The position numbers and the translations under genes are program-made. Under the pieces are notes generated by a model. It saw only the letters and a list, made by a program, of their open reading frames with translations, was not told the origin of the DNA and did no database searches. DNA of 64,000 bases from an uncultured Atopobiaceae bacterium (GTDB lineage: Bacteria; Actinomycetota; Coriobacteriia; Coriobacteriales; Atopobiaceae): NCBI GenBank assembly GCA_910579165.1, contig CAJTTF010000003.1, forward strand, positions 62,001-126,000, read 5' to 3'. Of the stretch, positions 49,938 to 60,754 are shown in pieces; position 1 is the stretch's first letter; each line of letters starts with the position of its first letter.

Positions 49938-52900
49938 GTGTATTTAAAATCACTGACATTAAAAGGATTTAAGTCCTTTGCCGATAAAACCCCCCTCGTC
50001 TTTGAGGATGGGCTTAACGTCGTCGTTGGACCCAACGGATCTGGTAAATCCAACGTTGCCGATGCTATTCTTTGGGTTTTAGGCGAGCAAAGCGCAAAAC
50101 AACTGCGTGGACAAGCCATGGAAGATGTTATCTTTTCTGGTTCTGCTGAACGTAAGAGCGTCTCCGTTGCAGAAGTCACGCTATCTCTTTCCAATGAAGA
50201 CCACACGCTTCCCTTGGACTATTCTGAAATTGCTATCACGCGCAGAATGTATAGAACGGGGGAATCAGAATACTTTATTAACGGAGCTCCTTCGCGCCTT
50301 CTCGATATTACTGACATACTCCACGACTCCGGATTGGGTCGAGAAACTTCTTCCATTATTTCTCAGGGAAAACTTGATGCGGTGCTTTCTAATCGCCCAG
50401 AGGAGCGGCGAGAACTTGTTGAAGAAGCAGCTGGTATCGCAAAACACCGTCGTCGCAAAAAGAGGGCCGAAAGAAAACTTGCTCGCATGGATGAGCATGT
50501 TGCTCGAGCCAAGATTATCAATCGCGAATTAAAACGCCGTCTTCGACCTTTGGAAGAGCAAGTTGGCAAGGCACAAACCTTTAAGAACTTAGAGGAAGAG
50601 CGTATCCAGCTAGCTACTGAGTGTGCCGTAGACGACGTGCGTCGACTGCACCATGAATACGGTGAGCTGATGACCAAGAAGCAAGAGGTGGAGGCTCAAG
50701 TTTCCCTCCTAGGATTTGAAGAAAAGGAAAAGCAGAAGCACCTTCAAAAGCTTCAGAGCATGCTTGAGGCGCGCGGTCTTTACGTAGGAGACTTAGGAGA
50801 GCAGCGCCGTCGCGTGACAGGTCTTGAAGCGCGCATGGATTCAAATATTGCTCTCTTGATGGAAAAAGAACGAAGTCTTTCTGAGCGTATTCTGAGCACA
50901 ACTGCACAAATACGTGATATTAGAGAGCAACTGAAATCAGACGAAGAGCGTTTGCACGATTTTAAACGCGAGCTCAAAGAAGCAGAAGAGGCTAAGCGTA
51001 AAGCCCAGGCTGCCACCGCTGCTTACAAGCCAAAATCTGACGAGATACAAAAACGCATTGCACTTGCGGAGACCAAGAGAAAACAAGATCTAGATGAACA
51101 AACCAAGGTAAACCGTCACTATGACGAAGTACTTTTGGCTCATACCAAGCTCGAACATACCCTGGAATCTCAAAAGCTTCAAGGCGGGATCTGGGTTGAA
51201 CGCATTGCATCGCTCGACAAAGAAATCACGACGCTCGCTGAAGAGACCGCGACAGCTCAAAAAGACATGGAGAGCAAGGAGAAAGAACGAGACTCTGTTC
51301 AGGAGAACGGTGCTAAGTACTCCAAGATTCTTGAGGACACTAAGGAAGAACTCCAAAAAACTCAAGAAGCGTTTGTATCTTTGCAGAATACGCTTTTCTC
51401 GCAAATTGCTGAGCGCAATGCGCTTCAGGAACAGTTGGAAACCATGAGTGAAGAGGAGGAGCCCAAGGCACTCAAAGCCGCGCGCGATTCCAAAAACCTT
51501 CTTTCTCGAGTTGGTTCCTACATCGCCTTTCCGCAGGAACTCGAGGCCATTACCGAGAAGCTTCTTGGGCAATCTATCGAAGCATCAATCGTTGCTACGC
51601 CAGAAGCTCTGCGTAGGCTCGCGCTTGATGTGATGCAAGAAAAAGGTACCTTTACCGATTCATTCTTGGCAATCAACGAAACGGCAACGACAGCGTCCCC
51701 TAACATTTCGGGCGCAGAATCGTATGTCTCCACGTTTAAGAGATTGAGAGAAGAAGAGGCGCCTCCCACAGCACAAGAACTCGCCCTTGTTTCTCGGCTG
51801 TTTTCAAAGGTATACCTTACAAAATCAGCTATGGATGCACTGGATCTTGCTCAAAAACATCCCGAGCAAACCTTCGCGGCCCATGATGGATTGATAGCTT
51901 GTTCTAACGGTCTGGTCATTGTGGGCACGAACACTGAGAACGAAGGTTCGCGCCTTGCGCAATCGCGCCGTCTTCGTGAGCTTAATCGCTCGGTTCCTGA
52001 AAATGAGAAGCAATTGGAAAAGCTCCAGAGCTCAATCGATGACCTTTCACAAAAGAAGGACGATTACGCTGGGCAAGCAGACAAGGCGCAAAGTTCGTTC
52101 CTTCGCCTTACGAGCGAGCTTGAAAGTGCACGCGCCAACTTAGAACATGCTCAAAGACGCATTGAGGAGCTACAGCAAGAAAAGGCAACGATTGAGTCCT
52201 CACAAAAGAAGACACTCGATGAAGTTGCTGCGAGCCAGAAGGAACTTCAAGAATACGCGCATCAGCTGAAGGAAGATGAGGCAAGAAAGCAAACTCTTGA
52301 TATTGCGATAGCCAAGCAACGCGCAGATATTGAAGATATGCGCAAGTCGGAGATTGATTATCTCAAGGCGCTTAATGAAGCAGAGCTCTCGCTTAATGCT
52401 GCAACCGCTCACCTAGAACGTCTTCGAAAAGAGGATGAAAGCCTCCTTTCCTTTAAGGATAATGCCGCTCAAAACATCCAAAAGCTCGAGCGTTTACGTG
52501 CCCTTGTGACGCTGCAAAAAGAGCGTGTACAACCACTCAAAAATCATTTACAACATCTTCTTACCGTCATACAAGCGCTCGTTGCCAAGCTCCAAGATAG
52601 TGCCTCTGTGGCCGTATCAGATTCTGCTGAGCTTCGTGAAACCATTGCCAAGGCGCGCAAAGAAGCAGAAGATGCACGCGAAAAGGCAAATAAGGCTGCG
52701 CTTGAGCAAAACCGAATTGAGATTGAAGAAGGCAAAATCGAAGTGCGTGTGAGCGCAGCTGTTGAGACTTTGAAAGACGTTGCTTCCATGTCGGTGGATG
52801 AAGCACTCCTCTTAGCTCCTCTTGAAGATCGTGAGGAAAAAGAAAGGCGTCTCACGCAAGTAAAAGATGAACTTGCGGCTTTAGGCCCCGTCAATCAGGT

Positions 52901-53501
52901 TGCGCTTGCTGAATACGATGACCTCAAGGACCGGGCCGCTTTTTACGCCAATCAGTTGGAAGATCTAAAGCTTGCTCGGCGCGCTCTGGCAAAAATTACA
53001 AAAGCAATCGACGCTCGCATGCGTGGAGCTTTTGAACAAACTTTTAACCAGGTCAACCAACACTTCCAGGAAACGTTTAATCTCTTTTTCCCGGGAGGAA
53101 AAGCGCACCTAGAACTTACCGACCCAGACAACCTGGAAGAAACAGGAATAGAGATCATAGCTCAGCCAAAAGGAAAGCGCATTCCTAAGATTGCTCTTAT
53201 GTCAGGAGGCGAGAAGTCGCTCACGGCCCTTGCATTCTTGTTTGCTATCTATCAAACGCATACAGTCCCCTTCTATGTTTTTGATGAGGTTGAAGCCGCG
53301 CTCGATGATGCAAATCTTGATAAGTTTATCGATGCGATCGATATGCTTAAGGAGACAACACAGCTCATCGTTATTTCGCATCAACGGCGCACTATGGAAG
53401 CAGCGGATGTTCTGTATGGGGTTTCAATGCAAGCTGATGGTATTTCTAAGGTCGTTTCGCAAAAACTCGATGAGTACGAGAAGAAATTTCTCGAAGCTTA
53501 A
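49938..53501 (+). CDS. smc: Chromosome partition protein SMC
   Basis: Structural-maintenance-of-chromosomes ATPase that compacts and separates DNA with ScpA/ScpB (not in this window). The 1187-residue product from GTG 49938 starts MYLKSLTLKGFKSFADKT and has Walker A GPNGSGKSN at 31-39. A long coiled-coil arm follows, then a hinge around residues 510-650 (LLGQSIEASIVATPEALRRL region), the return coiled coil, the signature LMSGGEKSLTALAFLFAI and Walker B YVFDEVEAALDDAN. The length equals the Bacillus family norm. It is 15 bases upstream of ftsY. Confidence 0.97.
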   Translation: MYLKSLTLKGFKSFADKTPLVFEDGLNVVVGPNGSGKSNVADAILWVLGEQSAKQLRGQAMEDVIFSGSAERKSVSVAEVTLSLSNEDHTLPLDYSEIAITRRMYRTGESEYFINGAPSRLLDITDILHDSGLGRETSSIISQGKLDAVLSNRPEERRELVEEAAGIAKHRRRKKRAERKLARMDEHVARAKIINRELKRRLRPLEEQVGKAQTFKNLEEERIQLATECAVDDVRRLHHEYGELMTKKQEVEAQVSLLGFEEKEKQKHLQKLQSMLEARGLYVGDLGEQRRRVTGLEARMDSNIALLMEKERSLSERILSTTAQIRDIREQLKSDEERLHDFKRELKEAEEAKRKAQAATAAYKPKSDEIQKRIALAETKRKQDLDEQTKVNRHYDEVLLAHTKLEHTLESQKLQGGIWVERIASLDKEITTLAEETATAQKDMESKEKERDSVQENGAKYSKILEDTKEELQKTQEAFVSLQNTLFSQIAERNALQEQLETMSEEEEPKALKAARDSKNLLSRVGSYIAFPQELEAITEKLLGQSIEASIVATPEALRRLALDVMQEKGTFTDSFLAINETATTASPNISGAESYVSTFKRLREEEAPPTAQELALVSRLFSKVYLTKSAMDALDLAQKHPEQTFAAHDGLIACSNGLVIVGTNTENEGSRLAQSRRLRELNRSVPENEKQLEKLQSSIDDLSQKKDDYAGQADKAQSSFLRLTSELESARANLEHAQRRIEELQQEKATIESSQKKTLDEVAASQKELQEYAHQLKEDEARKQTLDIAIAKQRADIEDMRKSEIDYLKALNEAELSLNAATAHLERLRKEDESLLSFKDNAAQNIQKLERLRALVTLQKERVQPLKNHLQHLLTVIQALVAKLQDSASVAVSDSAELRETIAKARKEAEDAREKANKAALEQNRIEIEEGKIEVRVSAAVETLKDVASMSVDEALLLAPLEDREEKERRLTQVKDELAALGPVNQVALAEYDDLKDRAAFYANQLEDLKLARRALAKITKAIDARMRGAFEQTFNQVNQHFQETFNLFFPGGKAHLELTDPDNLEETGIEIIAQPKGKRIPKIALMSGGEKSLTALAFLFAIYQTHTVPFYVFDEVEAALDDANLDKFIDAIDMLKETTQLIVISHQRRTMEAADVLYGVSMQADGISKVVSQKLDEYEKKFLEA

Positions 53502-53516
53502 GATGGGTGGCACGCT

Positions 53517-54440
53517 ATGGGACTTGCAGAGCGACTAAAGAGGGGGCTTACAAAATCACGCGAAGCCTTAAACGAGCTTTTATATTTTGGTGGAGAAGTT
53601 GATGAAGATTTTTGGGAGCAGCTTGAGGATACGCTTGTTCTTTCAGATGTGGGAGCCGCTGCGGCATCCAAGCTCTCTGATGATATGCGCGATATCGCAG
53701 CGCGCGAGAACTTAAAGACGGCAGAAGAGATTAAAGCCTCCCTTGCCAATCGTATGGCAGAGCTATTTCCTCGCGCTGAGAGTGATCTTTTTTCCCAAAA
53801 CCCCGTGTGTGTACTCTTCGTTGGGATTAATGGCTCAGGCAAGACAACAACGATAGGAAAACTTGCCGCCGCTGGAAACGAGAGCGGTCGAAACGTTGTG
53901 CTAGGAGGTGCCGATACATTTAGAGCAGCTGCAATTGAGCAGCTTAGTATCTGGGCCCTACGCGCCGGCGTTCCTCTTATTACACGAGAGCGTGGCGCAG
54001 ATCCTGCTTCCGTTTGCTATGACGTTTTGGACACCGCCGAGCGCGATGAAAAAGACCTTATTCTCATTGATACGGCAGGGCGTCTCCATACTTCCGAGGA
54101 TTTGATGCGCGAGCTTCAAAAAGTAGTCAATGTCACGAGGAAGCGTGCGACGATACCTGTCTATGTTGTTTTGGTTATTGATGCAACTATGGGACAGAAC
54201 GGCCTCATCCAGGCAAAAGAGTTTAACGCAGCGCTTGATCTGGATGGCGTCATCCTCACGAAGCTCGACGGAAGCGCTAAGGGCGGTATCGCAGCTGCAA
54301 TAGCTCATGAATTGAATTTACCCATCCTGCGCGTTGGTATAGGAGAGGGAATTTCAGATTTAGAGGACTTTGATGCGCTCGACTTTTCTCGGGCGCTTAT
54401 CGGCGATGAGCACGAGAGTGCTGTGGTTGGAGAGCAATAA
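53517..54440 (+). CDS. ftsY: Signal recognition particle receptor FtsY
   Basis: GTPase that docks SRP-ribosome complexes at the membrane. The 307-residue protein is the short form, lacking the long acidic A domain, and starts with a helical N domain. The NG core has G1 GINGSGKTTT at 103, VVLGGADTFRAAAIEQL, DTAGRLHTSEDLM (G3), TKLDGSAKGGIA (G4) and GVGE-like VGIGEGISDLEDF. It lies 19 bases upstream of ffh, so both SRP GTPases are made together. Confidence 0.96.
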   Translation: MGLAERLKRGLTKSREALNELLYFGGEVDEDFWEQLEDTLVLSDVGAAAASKLSDDMRDIAARENLKTAEEIKASLANRMAELFPRAESDLFSQNPVCVLFVGINGSGKTTTIGKLAAAGNESGRNVVLGGADTFRAAAIEQLSIWALRAGVPLITRERGADPASVCYDVLDTAERDEKDLILIDTAGRLHTSEDLMRELQKVVNVTRKRATIPVYVVLVIDATMGQNGLIQAKEFNAALDLDGVILTKLDGSAKGGIAAAIAHELNLPILRVGIGEGISDLEDFDALDFSRALIGDEHESAVVGEQ

Positions 54441-54459
54441 GAAATCAAGAGAGATAGAT

Positions 54460-55824
54460 ATGTTTGCATCACTTTCTGAAAAACTTCAGTCTTCTTTTGA
54501 CAAGCTCTCAAAAAAGGGACGTTTGACCGAAGAGGACATTAACGTTGCGATGCGCGAGATTCGCCTTGCTCTACTTGAGGCGGATGTCAACTATAAGGTG
54601 GTAAAAGAGTTTGTTGCAACGTGCAAGGAAAAAGCCTCAACGGAGGAAGTCTTAACTTCGCTCACACCGTCTCAAAATGTTGTCAAAATTGTTTTAAATC
54701 AGCTCACACATCTTCTGGGTGACACTGAGCAAGGCCTGGTGTTTGCTCAGAATAGAATGCCCAACATCATTATGCTTGTGGGCCTTCAGGGTTCGGGTAA
54801 AACAACGGCCGCAGTTAAACTTGCCTACCTTCTAAAGAAGCAAGGGAGAAGCCCTCTTCTTGCTGCCTGCGATATCTATCGTCCCGCTGCCGCTGATCAG
54901 CTTGAGACACTTGGCAAAGAAATTCAGGTGCCAGTTTTCCGCAATGATAGCTCTGACCCCGTCTCTATTGCACATGATGCAATCCGGACAGCCATTGATA
55001 CTCTTCGCGATGTCGTCATTATAGATACGGCCGGTCGTACCCAAGTGGACGAAAAGATGATGCAAGAGGCTGTCGACCTTAAGAGCGCCACAAAACCAGA
55101 TCAAGTCCTCATGGTTGTCGATGCAATGAGTGGACAAGACATCGTTAACGTTGTGAGTGAGTTTTCTGCCCGTACTGATTTTGACGGCGTTATTCTGTCT
55201 AAGCTCGATGGCGACGCTCGTGGCGGCGGGGCTCTTTCCGTGCGTGAAGTTACCGGCAAGCCAATTATGTTTGTTTCAATGGGCGAGAAGCCTTCCTCGC
55301 TTGAACCTTTCTATCCTGATCGCATGGCAAAGCGCATCTTGGGTATGGGTGACGTTTATGGAATCATTGAAAAGGCTCAAGAAGCTGCCGATGAACAATC
55401 GATTGAAGATGCTGAGCGTATGCTTGATCAGGGTCTTACAATGGAAGATATGCTGAAACAACTTAACCAAGTTCGCAAGATGGGCGGCGTTGGAAAAATC
55501 ATGGCCATGCTTCCTAGCGGCGAGAAAATGTTGAAGCAAGTGGGCAACAATCTCGATGAAGGGGCGCTCGACAAGATCGAAGCGATTATTCAGTCGATGA
55601 CGTTGGAGGAGCGTAGGCGCCCCAAGATTATTAACGGCATGAGAAGAAAGCGTATTGCTGCAGGTTCTGGTAGAAGTGTGCAAGAAGTGAACCAGCTCAT
55701 GAGGCAATGGGGCGAGATGAACAAGATGCTAGGAAAGTTTAAATCTCTTACACAAGGTAAAAAAGGTAAGATGCCTAACCCCCGCGCTATGAAACAGATG
55801 ATGGAACAGATGGGACTTAAATAG
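54460..55824 (+). CDS. ffh: Signal recognition particle protein Ffh
   Basis: SRP54 homologue that binds signal sequences and 4.5S RNA. The product (454 residues from ATG 54460, with AGAGAGA upstream) has the N domain LTEEDINVAMREIRLALLEADV, G1 GLQGSGKTT at 108, ACDIYRPAAADQL, DTAGRTQVD, and SKLDGDARGGGAL. A methionine-rich M domain (MKQMMEQMGLK at the end) includes the RNA-binding RRKRIAAGSGR loop. The 4.5S RNA gene is not in the window. A weak GAACC/GGTTC hairpin follows the stop. Confidence 0.97.
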   Translation: MFASLSEKLQSSFDKLSKKGRLTEEDINVAMREIRLALLEADVNYKVVKEFVATCKEKASTEEVLTSLTPSQNVVKIVLNQLTHLLGDTEQGLVFAQNRMPNIIMLVGLQGSGKTTAAVKLAYLLKKQGRSPLLAACDIYRPAAADQLETLGKEIQVPVFRNDSSDPVSIAHDAIRTAIDTLRDVVIIDTAGRTQVDEKMMQEAVDLKSATKPDQVLMVVDAMSGQDIVNVVSEFSARTDFDGVILSKLDGDARGGGALSVREVTGKPIMFVSMGEKPSSLEPFYPDRMAKRILGMGDVYGIIEKAQEAADEQSIEDAERMLDQGLTMEDMLKQLNQVRKMGGVGKIMAMLPSGEKMLKQVGNNLDEGALDKIEAIIQSMTLEERRRPKIINGMRRKRIAAGSGRSVQEVNQLMRQWGEMNKMLGKFKSLTQGKKGKMPNPRAMKQMMEQMGLK

Positions 55825-55926
55825 GGAACCAAAAAAGGTTCTATAAAAACCCATTACTGCATTAACAGACGAACAAAGCATTGACTAAAAGAAATAGAAA
55901 TTAAAAAGAGGAATAAAAGAGGAATC

Positions 55927-57825
55927 GTGGACGTTAAGAAAAAAAGACAATCGATGATTTTGTACGTGCTTCTCGCTGTCTCATTGCTGTTGATCCTCAA
56001 AACGGTCATTTATCCCAATATTCAGCAGGGTAAGGTACAGGAGGTGGATTATTCCACGTTCATTAGCATGGTCGACAACAATGAGGTGAAACAAGCTCAA
56101 CTTGATGACAATGACAAGACGATAACGTTCAAGACGGGAGATGGGGACGATCAGCAATTCTTTAAGACCAATCAGTTTCCCAATGACACCGATCTTGTGA
56201 GCAGGCTCTCATCGCATAACGTTTCGTTTTCTGCGGAACCCCTGGATAGCTCCAATGGAAATTTGGGTCTCATTATTTTTATGATCTATGGTCTGCCAAT
56301 CCTTGCTCTTATTTTGGGTGGCTGGTTCCTAAATCGTCAATTGAAGAAATCACTCGGTGATGATAACGACGGGCCGTCAATGAATTTCGGTGGTGGCTTT
56401 GGTGGTTTTGGAGGCTTGGGTGGATTTGGCAATTTTGGAAAGTCAGGCGCTAAGGTTGTTGCGCAAAAAGAGACTGGTGTTACGTTTAAAGACGTTGCTG
56501 GCCAAGACGAAGCAAAAGAATCGCTCGAAGAAATTGTCTCATTTCTGGAGAAACCCAAACGCTACGAGACAATAGGTGCAAAATTACCGCGCGGTGCGCT
56601 TCTTGTTGGACCTCCGGGAACCGGAAAAACGCTCCTTGCTAAAGCTGTCGCGGGCGAGGCAGGCGTTCCCTTTTTTAATATTGCCGGCTCTGAATTTGTT
56701 GAAATGTTTGTTGGAAGGGGCGCCGCAAAGGTACGCGACCTCTTTAAGCAAGCAAACGAGAAAGCTCCCTGTATCGTATTTATCGACGAGATTGATACGG
56801 TGGGAAAGCGCCGCGATGCAGGCCTTACCACGAACGATGAGCGCGAGCAAACACTCAACCAGCTTCTTACGGAGATGGACGGTTTCGATAACCATAAGGG
56901 CATCGTTGTCTTAGGAGCCACTAACCGTCCCGATACCCTTGATCAAGCACTCCTGCGTCCCGGTCGTTTTGATCGCAGGATCCCTGTGGAGCTTCCTGAC
57001 CTTGCTGGCCGGAAAGCTATTCTCAAACTTCATGCCAACGATGTGAAGATGGGAGATGACATTGACTTAGATGTTGTTGCGCGCGCCACACCCGGTGCTT
57101 CCGGCGCAGATCTTTCCAACATCATTAACGAAGCAGCATTACGAGCTGTTCGTATGGGGCGCCAAAAGGTTACTCAAGAGGACCTGACAGAATCGGTTGA
57201 GGTAGTCATAGCCGGAGAGAAACGCAAATCAACCGTTCTGAGTGAGGAAGAAAAGAAAATAGTTGCCTATCATGAAATAGGTCATGCCATCGTCGCTGCT
57301 GCTCAAAAGAAGCAAGCGCCGGTCTCCAAAATTACGATTGTGCCGAGAACATCGGGTGCCCTTGGTTACACCATGCAAGTGGAAGAGGACGAACACTTCC
57401 TTGTTTCCAAACAAGAGGCGATGGAGCAGCTTGCGGTTATGTGCGGGGGGCGCGCTTCAGAGGAACTCATTTTTAAAGAGATTACCACGGGCGCTTCAAA
57501 CGATATTGAGCGTGCAACAAAGCTCGCGCGTAACATGGTCACACAGTATGGTATGAGCGATAAGTTTGGCATGGTCGCGCTTGGAGAGGTCAACAATCGT
57601 TATCTTGGTGGCACGACAGACCTTGTCTGTTCGGAAGGAACGGCTCAAGAGATTGACCGAGAAGTGCAAAACTTGGTTGAAGAAGCTCACCAGAATGCAC
57701 TTAGGATTCTAAAGGAGAATTTGTTTAAGTTACATGAACTTGCCCGATACTTGCAGGTTAAGGAGACCATTACTGGCGATGAATTCATGCGGCTTTTTAA
57801 AAGTGAAAATGAGTTGGGGAAATAG
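55927..57825 (+). CDS. ftsH: ATP-dependent zinc metalloprotease FtsH
   Basis: Membrane-anchored AAA+ protease that degrades unassembled membrane proteins and regulators. From GTG 55927 it has 632 residues. TM1 is near residues 11-28; an extracytoplasmic domain follows, then TM2 near 115-135 and an unusual Gly/Phe linker (GGFGGFGGLGG) before the ATPase. Walker A is GPPGTGKT (228-235), Walker B is CIVFIDEIDTVGKR, and the second region of homology is ATNRPDTLDQALLRPGRFDRR. The protease site is HEIGH, with His449, Glu450 and His453; most family members have HEAGH, but the HExxH zinc motif is intact. It stands between ffh and ileS. Confidence 0.96.
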   Translation: MDVKKKRQSMILYVLLAVSLLLILKTVIYPNIQQGKVQEVDYSTFISMVDNNEVKQAQLDDNDKTITFKTGDGDDQQFFKTNQFPNDTDLVSRLSSHNVSFSAEPLDSSNGNLGLIIFMIYGLPILALILGGWFLNRQLKKSLGDDNDGPSMNFGGGFGGFGGLGGFGNFGKSGAKVVAQKETGVTFKDVAGQDEAKESLEEIVSFLEKPKRYETIGAKLPRGALLVGPPGTGKTLLAKAVAGEAGVPFFNIAGSEFVEMFVGRGAAKVRDLFKQANEKAPCIVFIDEIDTVGKRRDAGLTTNDEREQTLNQLLTEMDGFDNHKGIVVLGATNRPDTLDQALLRPGRFDRRIPVELPDLAGRKAILKLHANDVKMGDDIDLDVVARATPGASGADLSNIINEAALRAVRMGRQKVTQEDLTESVEVVIAGEKRKSTVLSEEEKKIVAYHEIGHAIVAAAQKKQAPVSKITIVPRTSGALGYTMQVEEDEHFLVSKQEAMEQLAVMCGGRASEELIFKEITTGASNDIERATKLARNMVTQYGMSDKFGMVALGEVNNRYLGGTTDLVCSEGTAQEIDREVQNLVEEAHQNALRILKENLFKLHELARYLQVKETITGDEFMRLFKSENELGK

Positions 57826-57901
57826 TTCGGTCTAAACATCTGAAAGTAGATCAGCTCAGAATTAGTATTGAACAGCTTTACGCAACTAAGGAAAGTAACC
57901 C

Positions 57902-60754
57902 ATGGCAAACGAATATAAAGACACAACTAATCTGCCTCACACCGATTTTCCCATGCGCGGCAATCTTGCCAAGGCTGAACCCGAACGCCTAAGAGCATGG
58001 GAGGGAGCAAACATCTACGAGTTGGCGCGCAAACAAAACGCCGGACACTATCACTTTGTTTTACACGACGGACCACCGTACGCAAATGGCCCCATCCATC
58101 TTGGTCATGCGCTTAATAAAATCACCAAGGACATCGTGAACCGTTTTCACATCATGCGTGGAGACGAGGTTGATTTCATACCAGGATGGGATTGTCATGG
58201 TCAGCCCATTGAACACAAGGTAGAAGAAACGCTGGGTACCAAGAAATTTAACGACATGCCTGTAAGCGAAGTTCGTTCCATGTGCGCTGACTTTGCCGTT
58301 AAAAATATCGACCTTCAAAAAGAGGGATTCCGTCGCTTGGGAGTACTCGCAGACTGGGACGAAGCATATCTCACTCTCACGCACGACCATGACGCCGCAG
58401 ACATTGAAGTTTTTAAGCGCTTTTGGGATAGAGGCGCACTTTATAAGGGCAGGAAGCCTGTGTACTGGTGCACGCATTGTCATACAGCGCTCTCAGAGGC
58501 TGAAATTGAATATCACGATATAGAAGGACCCTCTATTTTTGTGGCCTTTGCCATCAAAAATCCCGACAAGAACGCAGCCCTCAAAGATGTGTCCAAACAG
58601 ATAGAAGGGAGCATTAACTTTGTCATATGGACAACGACGCCTTGGACGCTCCCTGCAAATGCTGCCGTGGCGCTCAAACCTGAAGAGACGTACGTTGCCC
58701 TCGTGCACAACAACAATGCCTATATTGTGCAAAAAGATCTTGCGGAAAGATTCGCAACGGCCTCCGGTTGGGATGTTGAATTTGTACAGACGAGCACCGG
58801 AAAACCTTTAGAGATTACTGCGGAAGACCTCTGTGAAACTGTCTATCGCCATCCTGTCTTCGATGACGCGGAGGGTCGAGCAATTCTCGCCGATTATGTC
58901 ACGACAACCACGGGCACGGGCATCGTCCACATTGCTCCTGGCCACGGTGTCGACGATTACTATGCCGGTCTTAAAAACAACATCGACGCCATCATGCCCG
59001 TTGCTGATGATGGAACCTACTATAAGGGTGAAGGGTATGGAACAGGCGGTCCTTGGTCTGGGATGAATGTATGGAAAGCCAATCCGCTCATTATTGCGTT
59101 TCTTAAAGAGCAGGGGACACTCTTAGCTGAGCAAAAGATTACTCACAGCTATCCGCACTGTTGGCGCTGCGAAAATCCCGTTATTTTTCGTGCTACCGAG
59201 CAGTGGTTTGTCTCTATGGATAAAACAAGACTACGCGAGAAGGCGCTTACAGCCATCGAGAATGAGATTAGCTGGTTTCCCTCCTCATCCGTCAAGCGCA
59301 TGCGTGCGATGGTTCAAAACAGGCCCGATTGGTGCCTTTCTCGCCAGCGTCTTTGGGGCGTGCCCATTCCATCCTTCACGTGTGAGGATTGCGGCACCAC
59401 CGTTATAAACGATGAGATTTTGGATGCTGTCATTTCGCTCTTCCGCGAGAAGGGCTCCGATGCGTGGTTCATGGAGAATCCCGTTGATTACCTTGGCGAT
59501 TTGGCGGTATGCCCCAAGTGTGGAGGCAAACATCTCATTCCCGATAAAGACATTCTGGATGTTTGGTGGGACTCAGGAGTATCGCATACTGCCGTGCTTA
59601 AAAAGCGTGAGAACCTTAAATTTCCCGCCGACCTCTATGTAGAGGGGTCGGACCAACATCGCGGTTGGTTTCAAAGCTCTCTCCTGACCTCCATGGGTGC
59701 CTACGATGAGGCCCCTTATCATGAAGTATTAACGCTGGGATTTACGCTCGATGGCCAGGGGCGCAAGATGAGTAAAAGCCTGGGTAACGTTATCGACCCA
59801 CAAAAGGTTTGCAATACGCTAGGCGCAGATATTATTCGTCTATGGGTTGCTTCTGTTGATGCAACACAGGATATGCCTTGCGACCAAGAGATTCTTAACC
59901 GCGTTTCCGACGCTTATCGCCGCTTTAGAAATACCTTCCGCTTTTTGCTCGGTGAGTTGGAAGATCAGTTTGACTATGAACGCGATGGAGTTCCATTTGA
60001 GGAGATGGAGCTTTTTGATTGCCTCATTGTCTGTCGTGTCGCTGCAGTGCACAAAGAAGTTGAAAAAGCTTATACTGAGTATCGTTTCAATAGCGTTTAT
60101 CGTCTTCTATACGACTTTGTAGTGACTGAGCTTTCTAATGGTTATCTCAACGCGACCAAAGACCGAATGTATTGCGATGGCGCCAATTCTGCCACGCGCA
60201 GAAGTGCTCAAACAGCGTGGTATTTTATCTTGGCGATGCTTCTGAGCGATCTGCAGCCCATTCTTTGTTATACGACCGATGAGGTCTTGGCGTATGTTCC
60301 AACAGCGCTCCGCCAAGGAAAAGACTTTGCAGCGCTTCTCAGTTGGTTTGAACCCCCCGTTGACGAAGAAACAGTATCAAATCTCGCTCCGGTATACGAG
60401 GTGGTTCTGACCATTCGGGAGGCCTATACCAAGACCTACGAAGAAGCACTCGCCGCCGAAGCCTTTGAAGAAAAAACTACCCAGGCAACCCACGCGGTCA
60501 TAACGCTTCCTCAGGATATGATGGAGACGCTTGCAAAGGCGTCTGAACAAGCCAATACGCAATTAAGCCGCGAAGCGATGATTGCTGAAGTTCTGGTAGC
60601 CTCAGACGTTGAGCTCAAAGAGGGAGAAGAGTTTATGGTAGAAGTCCTTCCTGCAACTGGGGAGAAGTGCCCGCGTTGCTGGAATTGGCGAGAGCTGATG
60701 GACGATGGTCTTTGCAAACGCTGCCATGATGTTGTTGCTAATCTCAATGTCTGA
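57902..60754 (+). CDS. ileS: Isoleucyl-tRNA synthetase
   Basis: Class I synthetase, 950 residues. The HIGH motif is HLGH (66-69) in PYANGPIHLGHALNK, KMSKS is at 622-626 in GRKMSKSLGNV, and a complete CP1 editing domain contains TTTPWTLPANAAVALK and the GTGIVHIAPGHGVDDY stretch. The C-terminal zinc finger has GEKCPRCWNW and LCKRCHD. This is the IleS1 (bacterial) type. The 76-base upstream gap is too short for a T-box leader. The stop overlaps the lspA start by eight bases. Confidence 0.97.
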   Translation: MANEYKDTTNLPHTDFPMRGNLAKAEPERLRAWEGANIYELARKQNAGHYHFVLHDGPPYANGPIHLGHALNKITKDIVNRFHIMRGDEVDFIPGWDCHGQPIEHKVEETLGTKKFNDMPVSEVRSMCADFAVKNIDLQKEGFRRLGVLADWDEAYLTLTHDHDAADIEVFKRFWDRGALYKGRKPVYWCTHCHTALSEAEIEYHDIEGPSIFVAFAIKNPDKNAALKDVSKQIEGSINFVIWTTTPWTLPANAAVALKPEETYVALVHNNNAYIVQKDLAERFATASGWDVEFVQTSTGKPLEITAEDLCETVYRHPVFDDAEGRAILADYVTTTTGTGIVHIAPGHGVDDYYAGLKNNIDAIMPVADDGTYYKGEGYGTGGPWSGMNVWKANPLIIAFLKEQGTLLAEQKITHSYPHCWRCENPVIFRATEQWFVSMDKTRLREKALTAIENEISWFPSSSVKRMRAMVQNRPDWCLSRQRLWGVPIPSFTCEDCGTTVINDEILDAVISLFREKGSDAWFMENPVDYLGDLAVCPKCGGKHLIPDKDILDVWWDSGVSHTAVLKKRENLKFPADLYVEGSDQHRGWFQSSLLTSMGAYDEAPYHEVLTLGFTLDGQGRKMSKSLGNVIDPQKVCNTLGADIIRLWVASVDATQDMPCDQEILNRVSDAYRRFRNTFRFLLGELEDQFDYERDGVPFEEMELFDCLIVCRVAAVHKEVEKAYTEYRFNSVYRLLYDFVVTELSNGYLNATKDRMYCDGANSATRRSAQTAWYFILAMLLSDLQPILCYTTDEVLAYVPTALRQGKDFAALLSWFEPPVDEETVSNLAPVYEVVLTIREAYTKTYEEALAAEAFEEKTTQATHAVITLPQDMMETLAKASEQANTQLSREAMIAEVLVASDVELKEGEEFMVEVLPATGEKCPRCWNWRELMDDGLCKRCHDVVANLNV

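Noticed and set aside
57271..57285. FtsH protease motif HEIGH instead of HEAGH as an inactivating change
   Set aside because: Both zinc-binding histidines and the catalytic glutamate are intact; the substituted position is variable in HExxH enzymes.
57826..57901. T-box leader before ileS
   Set aside because: Only 76 bases are available and no T-box sequence or specifier stem is present; the same holds for glyQ, which starts 22 bases after lepB.
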